Below, piece by piece: positions 10,717 to 19,255 of a stretch of 64,000 bases of DNA. Position numbers and translations under genes: made by a program. The notes beneath the pieces are model-generated. The model did not search any database and had not been told where the DNA came from. It saw nothing but the letters and a program-made list of their open reading frames with translations. Every line of letters begins with the position of its first letter. Position 1 is the stretch's first letter. The stretch comes from an uncultured Sulfitobacter sp. (GTDB lineage Bacteria > Pseudomonadota > Alphaproteobacteria > Rhodobacterales > Rhodobacteraceae): the NCBI GenBank assembly GCA_947502265.1, contig CANMZB010000001.1:329335-393334 (forward strand), written 5' to 3'.

Positions 10717-11345
10717 CAGTTTACCTTGTTTTGATGGTTTGCGTTGGCGCGGCCCCACCACGTCAGATCAACGCCCAGATGCGCGCCCACGGCGCGTTGT
10801 GCGTCCGCGTCCGAGACATCAAAAGCCAGAAATGCCGGATCGCCGGCAAACAGCGCATCAAGATGGGCGTAATGGCCATCGATCCACTGCACCCGCTCTT
10901 TGCTGGTTTCGCCGTACCCTTCGGGCAGACCGGGAATGTCGGAGGTGGGCAGCCGCTCGATCCCCAGATCGGACCATGCCAGCATGGATTGCGACACCTC
11001 CCAGCTGTCGCGGCGCGAGGCGAGAAACCGGACATCGGGGTGGTGTTTTCGAATTGCGTCGATCAGCGCGAAATCCATCTGCGGCCACAGCGATTTGCCT
11101 TTGCGCAGGCAGCTCAGTTCGGTCAGAGCTGTGAAATCGTCAAACGCGGCCCCCGGGTCGCCGGTGAGGAAATAACCGCGATAAAGGACATCAGCCACGA
11201 AAGCATCGGCAAGATCGGGGTTGTTGGTCTGGCGCGCGCGGATGCGGTGATCTGCGACGCGGTAACCGGCGATTTTTAACGCACGGGCCAGCGTTGTGGT
11301 GCCTGTTTTAGGCAGGCCAAGATTGACAACTTTGAGCGTGCTCAC
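10716..11345 (-). CDS. Sulfotransferase family protein
   Basis: This 209-residue predicted sulfotransferase would move a sulfuryl group from PAPS to a glycan or small acceptor. The 5'-phosphosulfate loop NLGLPKTGTTTLARAL is at residues 8-23 with its lysine intact. FLASRRDSWEVSQSML at about 108-123 matches the 3'-phosphate-binding region. Translation starts at GTG (11345-11343), which overlaps the stop of the preceding glycosyltransferase gene as GTGA, a 4-base overlap. Its position between glycosyltransferase genes suggests that the operon product is a sulfated polysaccharide. The acceptor is unknown. Confidence 0.85.
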   Translation of the reverse strand: MSTLKVVNLGLPKTGTTTLARALKIAGYRVADHRIRARQTNNPDLADAFVADVLYRGYFLTGDPGAAFDDFTALTELSCLRKGKSLWPQMDFALIDAIRKHHPDVRFLASRRDSWEVSQSMLAWSDLGIERLPTSDIPGLPEGYGETSKERVQWIDGHYAHLDALFAGDPAFLAFDVSDADAQRAVGAHLGVDLTWWGRANANHQNKVN

Positions 11346-12394
11346 GACGGGTTTTCCAGAAGGCCAAGATCGCGCAGCATGCTTTCCTCCTGCGGGGGAA
11401 GCTTGGAGGCACTCAGGAGTTGCGCGCGCATCGCCCGGTATCGGGGAGACTCAAGCAGCGCATCGCGGCGCGCGACGTGCGCGGCCACGCAAGCCTCATG
11501 CAAAGCGCCAACATTCCCCTGTGATTTCAGGGCTGCTATACGCTCTTGTACGGCAGGCAAATAGCGGTGGATCGAGGTATCCTGCCATGCGGGGTCATTG
11601 CGCTCACGCCAATAGGTGTCGTCAAAATCGCGGTTCTCGCGGTTCACATCGCCGCGGTCGTTTTTGACCAGATAGCTGTCGAGGCTGCGCAGCGCATAGT
11701 GATTAAGCGTGGCATACCCCCGCGCGCCAGCGGCAGGAAAGCGGCGGATACGGCGCGGGTTGGCCGCCACCAGAAAGCGGTGCGGAACGGGGCGCCCTGA
11801 ACCGTCGGTCCACGAGGGCCGCGCGTTCTTTTTGACCTTTGGTTTGAAAAACGGGCGATGCGCGCCATAATATTGCAAGGGAAAATCGCTGCGCACCAAC
11901 GACTTCACCTCGATCGCCGCCTCCCCACACCACAGATCGGGGTTCTGGCTGTGCGTGAATTGTTCGATCACAGGGCGGTCCACGAATCGCTCGATATCGC
12001 CGTTGGCGAAAAACTGGAAGTTCAGGCTGATGGTTTGAGGATTGCCGCAGGCTTCAATGAGGGCGGCAAAGCTGTGATCACCCACATGAATGTTGGGGAA
12101 TTCGTCCACATCCGCGATCCAGACCCAATCGGCAGTGCGCACGACATCGCGCTTTTTGGCATCTTTGAGCGCCTCCATCTGGTAATTGCGCCCCTCTGCA
12201 GGGTTGGGCAGATGCATTACAGGGCCCAATTGCGCCAACGCATCCAGAAGCGTATCGGTGCCATCGTCGCAATCGTTGGAATAAAACAGGAAATCAGTCA
12301 CGCCGATTTGTTGATGAAAAGCGATCCACTCCAACAGGAATGGCCCTTCATTCTTGACGCAAGTCACGGCAGTTATTTTCAATTCATCCGCCAT
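11342..12394 (-). CDS. Family 2-like glycosyltransferase (first gene of the operon)
   Basis: The 350-residue predicted glycosyltransferase starts at ATG 12394 (MADELKITAVTCVKNEG). CVKNEGPFLLEWIAFHQQIG and the acidic IADVDEFPNI motif correspond to the same positions in the two downstream paralogues. LNHYALRSLDSYLVK is nearly the same as LNHYALRSTESFLIK in the fused protein. It overlaps the sulfotransferase gene by four bases. All four genes overlap by 1-4 bases, so they are a single coupled operon. The promoter must lie in 12395-12636, shared with the divergent MoxR gene. Confidence 0.86.
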   Translation of the reverse strand: MADELKITAVTCVKNEGPFLLEWIAFHQQIGVTDFLFYSNDCDDGTDTLLDALAQLGPVMHLPNPAEGRNYQMEALKDAKKRDVVRTADWVWIADVDEFPNIHVGDHSFAALIEACGNPQTISLNFQFFANGDIERFVDRPVIEQFTHSQNPDLWCGEAAIEVKSLVRSDFPLQYYGAHRPFFKPKVKKNARPSWTDGSGRPVPHRFLVAANPRRIRRFPAAGARGYATLNHYALRSLDSYLVKNDRGDVNRENRDFDDTYWRERNDPAWQDTSIHRYLPAVQERIAALKSQGNVGALHEACVAAHVARRDALLESPRYRAMRAQLLSASKLPPQEESMLRDLGLLENPS

Positions 12395-12636
12395 AGGCCA
12401 CGGTCAGGTGCCGTGCATATCCCAAGATTGCTCATGTCCGCCTCATTTACGGGTCCGGGTGCATCTATACCCCGTAACCTCTTTTATACTGGTGAACAGG
12501 ATGCCATCTCCCGCAAATCCCGTCAATCTTTCCAGACGCGCGGCACCGGCTGCGTGACATATCTACCAAGGCGGGCCTTGACCCTGCTTGCGTGGGATGG
12601 CCTTCTGGCGCGAACCCCTTCGGGAGAGGTAAGACC

Positions 12637-13542
12637 GTGGCAGAGATTCCATCCATCGACGTAGTTCAGACAATGCTGGCAGAGCAGGGGTATGTTTGCG
12701 GGCGGCCCTTGGCAACTGTGGTTTTCCTCAGCCTGCGGTTGGGACGTCCACTGTTTCTTGAGGGGGAGGCGGGCGTCGGCAAGACCGAGATCGCCAAGGC
12801 GCTGGCCGCTTCAATGGGGCGCCGCCTGATCCGGTTGCAGTGCTACGAGGGGCTGGATGCGGCATCGGCGGTCTATGAGTGGAACTTCCCCGCGCAGATG
12901 GTTGCCATTCGCACAGCCGAGGCCGCAGGAGCGGCAGATCGCGCGGCGTTGACGCAAGAGCTGTTCAGCGATGAGTTCCTGATCGAGCGGCCCCTGCTTC
13001 AGGCGTTGCGCCCTGACGAAAACGGCGCGCCCGTTCTGCTCATCGACGAACTGGACCGCACCGATGCGCCGTTCGAGGCGTTTCTGCTCGAAGCGCTGAG
13101 TGACTTCCAGGTCACCATCCCCGAGATGGGCACGATCAAGGCGCCCGAGCCGCCCATCGTGATCCTCACGTCCAACCGGACGCGTGAAGTGCATGACGCG
13201 CTCAAGCGCCGCTGCCTTTATCACTGGGTCGATTACCCCGATTTCGGCCGCGAGATGGAGATTCTCACAGCACGCGCGCCGGAAGCCGCCGAATCCCTCA
13301 GCCGCGAGGTGGTGGCATTTGTGCAAAAACTGCGCACCGAAGATCTGTTCAAGAAGCCGGGCGTGGCCGAAACAATCGACTGGGCGAAATGCCTTCTGGC
13401 ACTGGATGTGCTGACGCTCAGCCCCGAAGTCATCGCCGACACGCTGGGCGCGATCCTGAAATATCAGGACGACATCTCGAAACTGCAGGGCTCCGAAGCC
13501 AAGCGTATACTGGACGAGGCCCGTTCGAGCCTCGACGCGTGA
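12637..13542 (+). CDS. MoxR-type AAA+ ATPase
   Basis: MoxR ATPases act as chaperones with a partner VWA-domain protein to mature or activate other complexes. GTG at 12637 is preferred because GGGAGAGG at 12622-12629 is seven bases upstream; an ATG at 12592 gives an unrelated extension. Walker A GEAGVGKT is at about residues 43-50 and Walker B VLLIDELDR at about 133-141. LTSNRTREVHDALKRRC contains sensor 1 and the arginine finger. The next gene encodes a CoxE-like VWA protein. This pair is often found with molybdenum hydroxylases of the CO-dehydrogenase type, but no such enzyme is in the window, so the target is unknown. Confidence 0.88.
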   Translation: MAEIPSIDVVQTMLAEQGYVCGRPLATVVFLSLRLGRPLFLEGEAGVGKTEIAKALAASMGRRLIRLQCYEGLDAASAVYEWNFPAQMVAIRTAEAAGAADRAALTQELFSDEFLIERPLLQALRPDENGAPVLLIDELDRTDAPFEAFLLEALSDFQVTIPEMGTIKAPEPPIVILTSNRTREVHDALKRRCLYHWVDYPDFGREMEILTARAPEAAESLSREVVAFVQKLRTEDLFKKPGVAETIDWAKCLLALDVLTLSPEVIADTLGAILKYQDDISKLQGSEAKRILDEARSSLDA

Positions 13543-13615
13543 TCCCTATTTCTTTTGGCCTTAAATATCCAATCCCGTCCCCTCTCCGCGCGCGCCGCCC
13601 GATGATGGAGGGCTG

Positions 13616-14902
13616 ATGGCGGAATATATCCCCCTCGAACTCCCCGAAAACCCGCGCCTTGCGGGTAACATCACATACTTTGCACGCGCGTTACGCCGTG
13701 CGGGTCTGCCCATCGGGCCCGGGCGGGTGATTGATGCGATCCGCGCGGTGGAGGCCGTAGGGTTCACCGAAAAGCGTGATTTTTACTGGACGCTGCACGC
13801 CTGTTTCGTGAACCGGCCCGAACATGCCCGTGTGTTCGCCCAACTCTTCCGGCTTTATTGGCGTGATCCGCGCTATCTGGAGCATATGATGGCGGCGATG
13901 TTGCCAGCCATTCGCGGTGTGCAAGAGGATCGTTCCGCGCAGGCGGCAGAGAAACGCGCGGCGGAGGCGCTTTTGGACGGTGCCGAGGCGCCGCCGCGTG
14001 AAGAGGAGGCCGAGAGGGACGGGGAAGCGTTGATCGAGGTGGATGCCTCGCTTACCATGTCCGCGTCAGAACGGCTTAAGTCGCTGGATTTTGAACAGAT
14101 GAGTTTGGCGGAAATGGCTGAGGCCAAGAGGATGCTGGCCAAGCTGCGTTTGCCGATCAAGCCGCTGCCATCGCGGCGTAATATGGCCAGTTTTGGACAG
14201 GGCCGCGTGGATATGGCGCGTTCGCTGCGCGCGGCGATGCGGCGCGGTGGCGAGATGAATGCGCTGGCGTTGAAAAAGCCAAAACCGCGTTGGCCCAATC
14301 TGGTGGTGCTGTGCGACATTTCCGGCTCGATGAGCCAGTACAGCCGGATCATCCTGCATTTCCTTCATGCGGTGGCGAACGAAAAAGGGGCGGGCTGGGC
14401 GCAGGTGCATGCTTTTACCTTTGGCACGCAGCTGACCAACATCACGCGCCATCTGGCGACGCGTGATGTGGATGCGGCGCTTAAGGCCGCAGGCGCGCAA
14501 GCGCAGGATTGGGAAGGCGGTACACGGATCGGGCAAAGCATCGAGGCGTTCAACCGCGACTGGTCGCGCCGGGTTTTGGGGCAAGGCGCTGTTGTCTTGC
14601 TTGTCACGGACGGCCTGGACCGTGGCGATCCGGAGGCATTGGCGCGGCAAATGCAGCGGCTGCATCTTTCCGCGCGGCGGTTGATCTGGCTTAACCCGTT
14701 GCTGCGCTGGGACGGTTTCGCCCCCAAGGCGGCGGGCATCCGTGCGATGCTGCCGCATGTGGACAGCTTTCGGGCGGGCCATTCGATTGCCTCGCTTGAG
14801 GCATTGGCAGAAGCAATTTCCAAGCCCGATGACATGGGAGAAAAGGCGCGGCTGATGTGGCTGGTGGATGGCGGTCAGCCATCCACCGGTTGTGAAGTTT
14901 AG
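13616..14902 (+). CDS. CoxE-like VWA domain protein
   Basis: The 428-residue partner of the upstream MoxR ATPase has the CoxE architecture: a helical N-terminal region, a charged middle ([14 protein letters not shown] at about 124-137), and a C-terminal von Willebrand A domain. The metal-ion-dependent adhesion motif DISGSMS is at residues 234-240. The ATG at 13616 follows GGAGGG at 13606-13611. Its TAG stop at 14900-14902 overlaps the TAA stop of the convergent purL gene, so no untranslated space or terminator separates the two genes. Confidence 0.9.
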   Translation: MAEYIPLELPENPRLAGNITYFARALRRAGLPIGPGRVIDAIRAVEAVGFTEKRDFYWTLHACFVNRPEHARVFAQLFRLYWRDPRYLEHMMAAMLPAIRGVQEDRSAQAAEKRAAEALLDGAEAPPREEEAERDGEALIEVDASLTMSASERLKSLDFEQMSLAEMAEAKRMLAKLRLPIKPLPSRRNMASFGQGRVDMARSLRAAMRRGGEMNALALKKPKPRWPNLVVLCDISGSMSQYSRIILHFLHAVANEKGAGWAQVHAFTFGTQLTNITRHLATRDVDAALKAAGAQAQDWEGGTRIGQSIEAFNRDWSRRVLGQGAVVLLVTDGLDRGDPEALARQMQRLHLSARRLIWLNPLLRWDGFAPKAAGIRAMLPHVDSFRAGHSIASLEALAEAISKPDDMGEKARLMWLVDGGQPSTGCEV

Positions 14903-17058
14903 GTGACGGTTGCCGCAAAGGTGCTGCGGTAGATCGCGCCGAGATCCGACAAGGGCGCGCTGGCGTCGCCGAAAGACAGCGTATCGCCCCCGAAGATCCC
15001 GATTTGAACCAGTATCAGCCCCGCGCTGGCCGCAGAAGCAAGCAGCGCGTCGGCATTTTCCGGTGTTGCTGCAATCAGATAGCGCGCCTGATCCTCACCG
15101 AACAGTTGTGCTGTGTCGTCGGCTTTGACGCTCAGGCCCAGTTTCGCATGATCTGCCATTTCGAAAGCGGCAAGCGCAAGGCCGCCGTCCGACAGATCGG
15201 TACAGGCCGCGATTTGCGTATGATTGGCGCGGATGAAATCACCGTGCGCGGCTTCGGCCTTGAGATCCACATGCGGCGCGTCGCCCTCAGCGCGTCCGAA
15301 GCTTTCGGCAAGCAGGGCGGATTGGCCAAGGTGGCCCTGTGTTTCGCCCAACAAAAGCGCCACATGGCCTGCGCGCACATCGAACCCGATGATGTCGGCT
15401 TGTGATTTCAACAGGCCGACCGCACCGATGGTGGGGGTGGGCAGGATCGCGGCGCCGTCTGTTTCGTTATAAAGCGACACGTTGCCGGACACGATTGGCA
15501 TGTTGAGCGCGGACACTGCCTCTCCGATGCCTTTGATGGCACAGACAAGTTGGCCCATGATTTCGGGCTTTTCGGGGTTGCCGAAGTTGAGGTTGTCGGT
15601 GGTGGCAAGAGGGGTCGCACCCACGGCGGTCAGGTTGCGGTAGGCTTCGGCGACTGCCTGTTTGCCGCCCATGGTCGGGTTCGCCTTGACGTAGCGGGGC
15701 GTCACGTCGGACGTGAAGGCGAGCGCCTTGTCGGTGCCGTGCACACGCACGATGCCCGCACCGAAACCGGGCGTGCGCATGCTGTCGGCCATGACCATCG
15801 TGTCATACTGTTCGTACACCCATGACTTACCTGCGTAATTCGGGCTCGAGAGCAGTGCGGTGAGACCTATTATCGGGTCGATCTGTGGCGCGTCCGCAAG
15901 GGGGGCAGGCGCGGGCGTTTCCACCCACGGGCGATCGTATTCAGGCGCGGTGCCAGAGAGCGCCTTGAGCGGCAAGTCGGCTTTGATTTCGCCATTGAGA
16001 CGGATGAGAAAGCGGTCTTCGGCAATGGTTTCGCCCACGATGGCGAAATCCAGATCCCATTTGTCGAACACGGCTTTGGCTTGTGCCTCCAGCTCGGGGC
16101 GCAGGACCATGAGCATGCGTTCCTGCGATTCGGAGAGCATCATCTCGTAGGCGCTCATGTTGGTTTCGCGCGTTGGCACTTTTTCAAGGTCGAGGATCAC
16201 GCCGAGATCGCCCTTGTCGCCCATTTCAACGGCAGAGCAGGTGAGGCCCGCCGCGCCCATATCCTGAATGGAGATTACAGCGCCTGTCGCCATCAGCTCA
16301 AGCGTGGCTTCCATCAGGCGTTTTTCGGTGAACGGATCACCGACCTGTACGGTGGGGCGCTTTTCCTCGATTGTATCGTCGAATTCGGCCGACGCCATCG
16401 TGGCCCCGCCAACGCCGTCGCGGCCGGTTTTCGCGCCGAGATAAACCACAGGCATGCCGATACCGGAGGCGGCGGAATAGAAAATCTTGTCGGCATCCGC
16501 AAGGCCCGCGGCAAAGGCGTTGACCAGACAGTTACCATTATACGCCGGATCAAAGCGCACTTCGCCCCCCACGCAAGGCACACCAAAGCAGTTGCCATAA
16601 CCGCCAACACCGGCGACGACGCCGTGTACCAGTTGTTTGGTCTTGTGATGCGCCGGTTCTCCGAAGCTGAGGGAGTTCATTGACGCGATCGGGCGCGCAC
16701 CCATGGTGAAGACATCGCGCAGAATGCCGCCAACACCCGTTGCGGCCCCCTGATAGGGTTCGATGTAGGAGGGGTGGTTGTGCGATTCCATTTTGAAAAC
16801 AACCGCCTGACCGTCCCCGATATCGACCACGCCCGCGTTTTCACCCGGGCCACAGATAACCTGCGGGCCTGTGGTGGGCAGGGTGCGCAGCCATTTTTTC
16901 GAGGATTTATACGAGCAATGCTCGTTCCACATGGCGGAGAAGATACCAAGCTCGGTGAACGTCGGTGTTCGCCCGATCAGATCAAGGATGGTCTGATACT
17001 CGCTATCGCTCAATCCGTGTGAGGAAATGATCTCTGGTGTGATCGCTGGTTCTGACAT
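14899..17058 (-). CDS. purL: Phosphoribosylformylglycinamidine synthase subunit PurL
   Basis: PurL uses ATP and ammonia from the PurQ glutaminase to make formylglycinamidine ribonucleotide, step 4 of purine synthesis. The ATG at 17058 ([16 protein letters not shown]) gives 719 residues, the usual size of the small (PurS/PurQ-dependent) type. Segments such as [36 protein letters not shown] and [16 protein letters not shown] are hallmarks. purS and purQ are not in the window. The longer frame back to 17196 adds a non-conserved leader and is rejected. It converges on the CoxE-like gene with overlapping stop codons. Confidence 0.96.
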   Translation of the reverse strand: MSEPAITPEIISSHGLSDSEYQTILDLIGRTPTFTELGIFSAMWNEHCSYKSSKKWLRTLPTTGPQVICGPGENAGVVDIGDGQAVVFKMESHNHPSYIEPYQGAATGVGGILRDVFTMGARPIASMNSLSFGEPAHHKTKQLVHGVVAGVGGYGNCFGVPCVGGEVRFDPAYNGNCLVNAFAAGLADADKIFYSAASGIGMPVVYLGAKTGRDGVGGATMASAEFDDTIEEKRPTVQVGDPFTEKRLMEATLELMATGAVISIQDMGAAGLTCSAVEMGDKGDLGVILDLEKVPTRETNMSAYEMMLSESQERMLMVLRPELEAQAKAVFDKWDLDFAIVGETIAEDRFLIRLNGEIKADLPLKALSGTAPEYDRPWVETPAPAPLADAPQIDPIIGLTALLSSPNYAGKSWVYEQYDTMVMADSMRTPGFGAGIVRVHGTDKALAFTSDVTPRYVKANPTMGGKQAVAEAYRNLTAVGATPLATTDNLNFGNPEKPEIMGQLVCAIKGIGEAVSALNMPIVSGNVSLYNETDGAAILPTPTIGAVGLLKSQADIIGFDVRAGHVALLLGETQGHLGQSALLAESFGRAEGDAPHVDLKAEAAHGDFIRANHTQIAACTDLSDGGLALAAFEMADHAKLGLSVKADDTAQLFGEDQARYLIAATPENADALLASAASAGLILVQIGIFGGDTLSFGDASAPLSDLGAIYRSTFAATVT

Positions 17059-17176
17059 GTGGCATATCCCCGAAACGCTGCAAAACTTGGCCCCTCTCTT
17101 ACGGCAGGAGTGTGCGGGGGGGAAGGGCGTATCGGAAGACCGGCGGTGTAAGTCGTAATGGATGATCGCTGCACGT

Positions 17177-17211
17177 AAAAAAGGCGCCTGCATCATGGGG
17201 ATGCAGGCGCC
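17177..17211 (-). terminator. Rho-independent terminator of the small exported protein gene
   Basis: An 11-bp perfect stem, GGCGCCTGCAT (17183-17193) with ATGCAGGCGCC (17201-17211), is followed on the minus strand by six U residues (A run 17177-17182). It is 38 bases past the stop of the gene at 17249 and upstream of purL, separating the two transcripts. Confidence 0.9.
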
Positions 17212-17248
17212 GGGAACTCGTTACCGTAAAGTTGTCAGCGTTGCTTGT

Positions 17249-17719
17249 TCACATGATCTGGATGCGAACACTCCGGCCTTCGCCGCCTTCGGCATTACTT
17301 TCCTTGACCATCAGATTCATTTCATCGACCGTTGTGTCGAGAATAACCATGCCGTCCGTCATTGTGACGCTGCCGGGCAGAAGAACGATGTTCAGCATAT
17401 CTGCTTCGAACACTGTGTCGGTTGGAAGTTCAACCGCCAGTTCGGCGTTACCCTGACCGTCAAAGCCTACGCCGGTAATTGTGCCGATTGAATCATTTGC
17501 AGTTGTCATCAACTGAGCACCAACCGACGCCGCCAGCACATCGTACTCTTCTTGTGTGACGGACATTCCTGTGGGGTCATATTCGGCGATGCCAATGCCG
17601 GCTTCGGTTTGGGAAACCTCGGCGGCGGTCAGGTCTTTGGTCGTCGTTTCTGCATAGGCCATTGGCGCGGCGATGAGGGCGGTAATTGCGGCGGTTGTCA
17701 TAATAAACTTGCGTGTCAT
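17249..17719 (-). CDS. Small exported protein, possibly PRC-barrel-like
   Basis: The 156-residue protein has a clear Sec signal peptide: MTRKF, a hydrophobic core AAITALIAAPMAYA, and cleavage after AYA-E. The mature part is acidic. Segments such as GTITGVGFDGQGNAELAVEL resemble the beta pattern of PRC-barrel proteins, but the match is by impression only. GGAG is eight bases before the ATG. It has its own strong terminator at 17177-17211. It is monocistronic and divergent from nothing nearby. The function is unknown. Confidence 0.75.
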   Translation of the reverse strand: MTRKFIMTTAAITALIAAPMAYAETTTKDLTAAEVSQTEAGIGIAEYDPTGMSVTQEEYDVLAASVGAQLMTTANDSIGTITGVGFDGQGNAELAVELPTDTVFEADMLNIVLLPGSVTMTDGMVILDTTVDEMNLMVKESNAEGGEGRSVRIQIM

Positions 17720-17910
17720 ATCGGTGTCTCCGTGTCGTTATTTGCCAGTCGATGCTGGTGTTACCGATACAACAGAACGGCAGGCAGATGGTTCCGAAGT
17801 TTCCTTGGGAAAAATGGAGTATGATAGGTTAATACGTTTATATTAAACGATAACAGTGTCGCAGAAAATAATCTGAGGCTTAAGTCGGATGCGGTGGTTT
17901 TGCCGACCAT

Positions 17911-17944
17911 CGGGCAAAAAAAGACCGGGCACAAAGGCCCGGCC
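17911..17944 (-). terminator. Rho-independent terminator downstream of the lysR 3' region
   Basis: CCGGGC (17925-17930) pairs with GCCCGG (17937-17942). On the minus strand the stem is followed by a seven-base U run (A run 17916-17922). It lies about 200 bases after the lysR stop codon, so the lysR transcript, or a separate small RNA, ends here. Confidence 0.85.
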
Positions 17945-18147
17945 AAGTCCAACAGGGAGGTATAAGGATCGCCGCCCGAAAGCGCCTAATTCCTTATACT
18001 GTTCAGTTAGGGTGCAGGCCGCACATAATCAAGGCAGTTATTGCATGCCAAAGGGCATGTCTGCCATGCAATTTCTGCATGGCTTGCGAGGTGTGTTGCC
18101 GTAACGGTAAGGTGTGCGTTGGCGGGGGCTTTCTGGTGCCTGTTATT
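17945..18147 (-). ncRNA. Candidate structured RNA or long 3' UTR after lysR
   Basis: No convincing protein frame is present between the lysR stop and the terminator; the longest ATG frame on the minus strand has about 25 codons. The stretch contains an 8-bp inverted repeat TATAAGGA (17961-17968) with TCCTTATA (17991-17998). ACAG/CTGT pairing extends the helix around a bulged CCTCC. An unpaired CCTCCC next to a stem resembles the anti-Shine-Dalgarno loops of some alphaproteobacterial small RNAs. The repeat and terminator are seen directly; the RNA itself is inference. Confidence 0.35.
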
Positions 18148-19044
18148 CTAGCGATCGAGAAGCTGCTTGCGGTAGGTTATGATCTCGTCCTGAACGAAGT
18201 CCTTGAACGCTGACACGCGCTTGGATTGGCGCAGTTCTTCGGGATACGCGAGGAAAACCGGCACTTCGCTTGATTCGATCTCGGGAAGTACCCGCACCAG
18301 CTCTGGAAAGTCCTGAACCACATAATCGGGCAACACCCCGATGCCGAGATTATTGATCACGCCCTGAAGGGCACCGAAATAGTTGTTCACCGTGAGCAGG
18401 GATCGGATATCATACATCATAAGCTGCTGGACAAGGTGTAGTCCCGCGCCGACCTGATTGGTATGGGTATTTTGACAGATCAGCCGATGCTCGGACAGAT
18501 CGTCAAGGGATTGCGGCGTTCCGTTCGCTTTGAGGTATGTAGGGCTGGCATAGAGGCACATGCGCACGGCCATCAGCCGTTTGCGCACCAGATCGGACTG
18601 TGAAGGTTCTTTGAACCGGATCGCCACGTCCGCTTCGCGCATCGGCAGATCGAGCACGCGTTCTTCAAGCATCAGGTCCACTTTGAGGTCGGGATACTGC
18701 TCAAATAGCTTGGACAGGCGGGGCGCGAGCCAGAGGGTGCCGAAACCGGTTGTAGTTGTGACGCGCAGCTCGCCAAAGACTTCTTCCTCGCTGTCGCGGA
18801 TGCGGGCAGAGGCGGCATCGACCCGTTTGGTCATCGCAGAAGTTGCTTCGAACAACAATTCGCCCTGTTCGGTCAGAATCAGGCCGCGGGCATGACGGTG
18901 GAATAGATTGGTGTTAAGCTGTTCCTCAAGGCCACGCACTTGACGGCTGACTGCCGATTGCGACAAGTTGAGTTTGTCGCCCGCGTGGGTCAAAGACCCC
19001 GCGTCAGCCACGGCATGAAAAATTCTCAGCTTGTCCCAATCCAT
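18148..19044 (-). CDS. LysR-family transcriptional regulator
   Basis: The 298-residue regulator begins MDWDKLRIFHAVADAGSLTHAG and has the typical N-terminal winged helix-turn-helix (LNLSQSAVSRQVRGLEEQL at about 25-43). The substrate-binding domain follows. It is divergent from the indolepyruvate ferredoxin oxidoreductase gene with 211 bases between the starts. LysR proteins commonly control a divergent neighbour, so it probably regulates that gene in response to an aromatic or keto-acid ligand. Repeats suited to regulator binding lie in the shared intergenic region. Confidence 0.9.
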   Translation of the reverse strand: MDWDKLRIFHAVADAGSLTHAGDKLNLSQSAVSRQVRGLEEQLNTNLFHRHARGLILTEQGELLFEATSAMTKRVDAASARIRDSEEEVFGELRVTTTTGFGTLWLAPRLSKLFEQYPDLKVDLMLEERVLDLPMREADVAIRFKEPSQSDLVRKRLMAVRMCLYASPTYLKANGTPQSLDDLSEHRLICQNTHTNQVGAGLHLVQQLMMYDIRSLLTVNNYFGALQGVINNLGIGVLPDYVVQDFPELVRVLPEIESSEVPVFLAYPEELRQSKRVSAFKDFVQDEIITYRKQLLDR

Positions 19045-19132
19045 GGTGCGTCTTTCTTTGGTTGAACGTGCTTGTATCGGAACAACGGGGTTAAACCTAC
19101 CTAAATGCGCGTGTAAACATCGGGAATAAAAG

Positions 19133-19220
19133 CATGTGACTATATTAGGGCATGTGAGTATATACAGGTCATAAGATGTGACCTATTGTGCTTCTAACCA
19201 TGCAATGTGCGTAGGCACAT
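19133..19220. promoter_or_regulatory. Repeated ATGTGA motifs between lysR and the oxidoreductase gene
   Basis: CATGTGACTATAT (19133-19145) and CATGTGAGTATAT (19151-19163) are 13-base direct repeats with one mismatch, 18 bases apart. A third, shorter copy, ATGTGACCTAT, is at 19176-19186. ATGTGC-GTAG-GCACAT (19205-19220) is a perfect 6-bp palindrome with a related half-site. Their place in the divergent promoter region suggests operator sites, perhaps for the adjacent LysR protein. No tested binding data exist for this sequence. Confidence 0.55.
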
Positions 19221-19255
19221 GAGGTAGACGAGACTGGTATCTTGGGAGGGACACC

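Noticed and set aside
8821..10734. 637-residue open frame on the + strand
   Set aside because: It is antisense to the fused glycosyltransferase gene, which has clear motifs and coupled starts.
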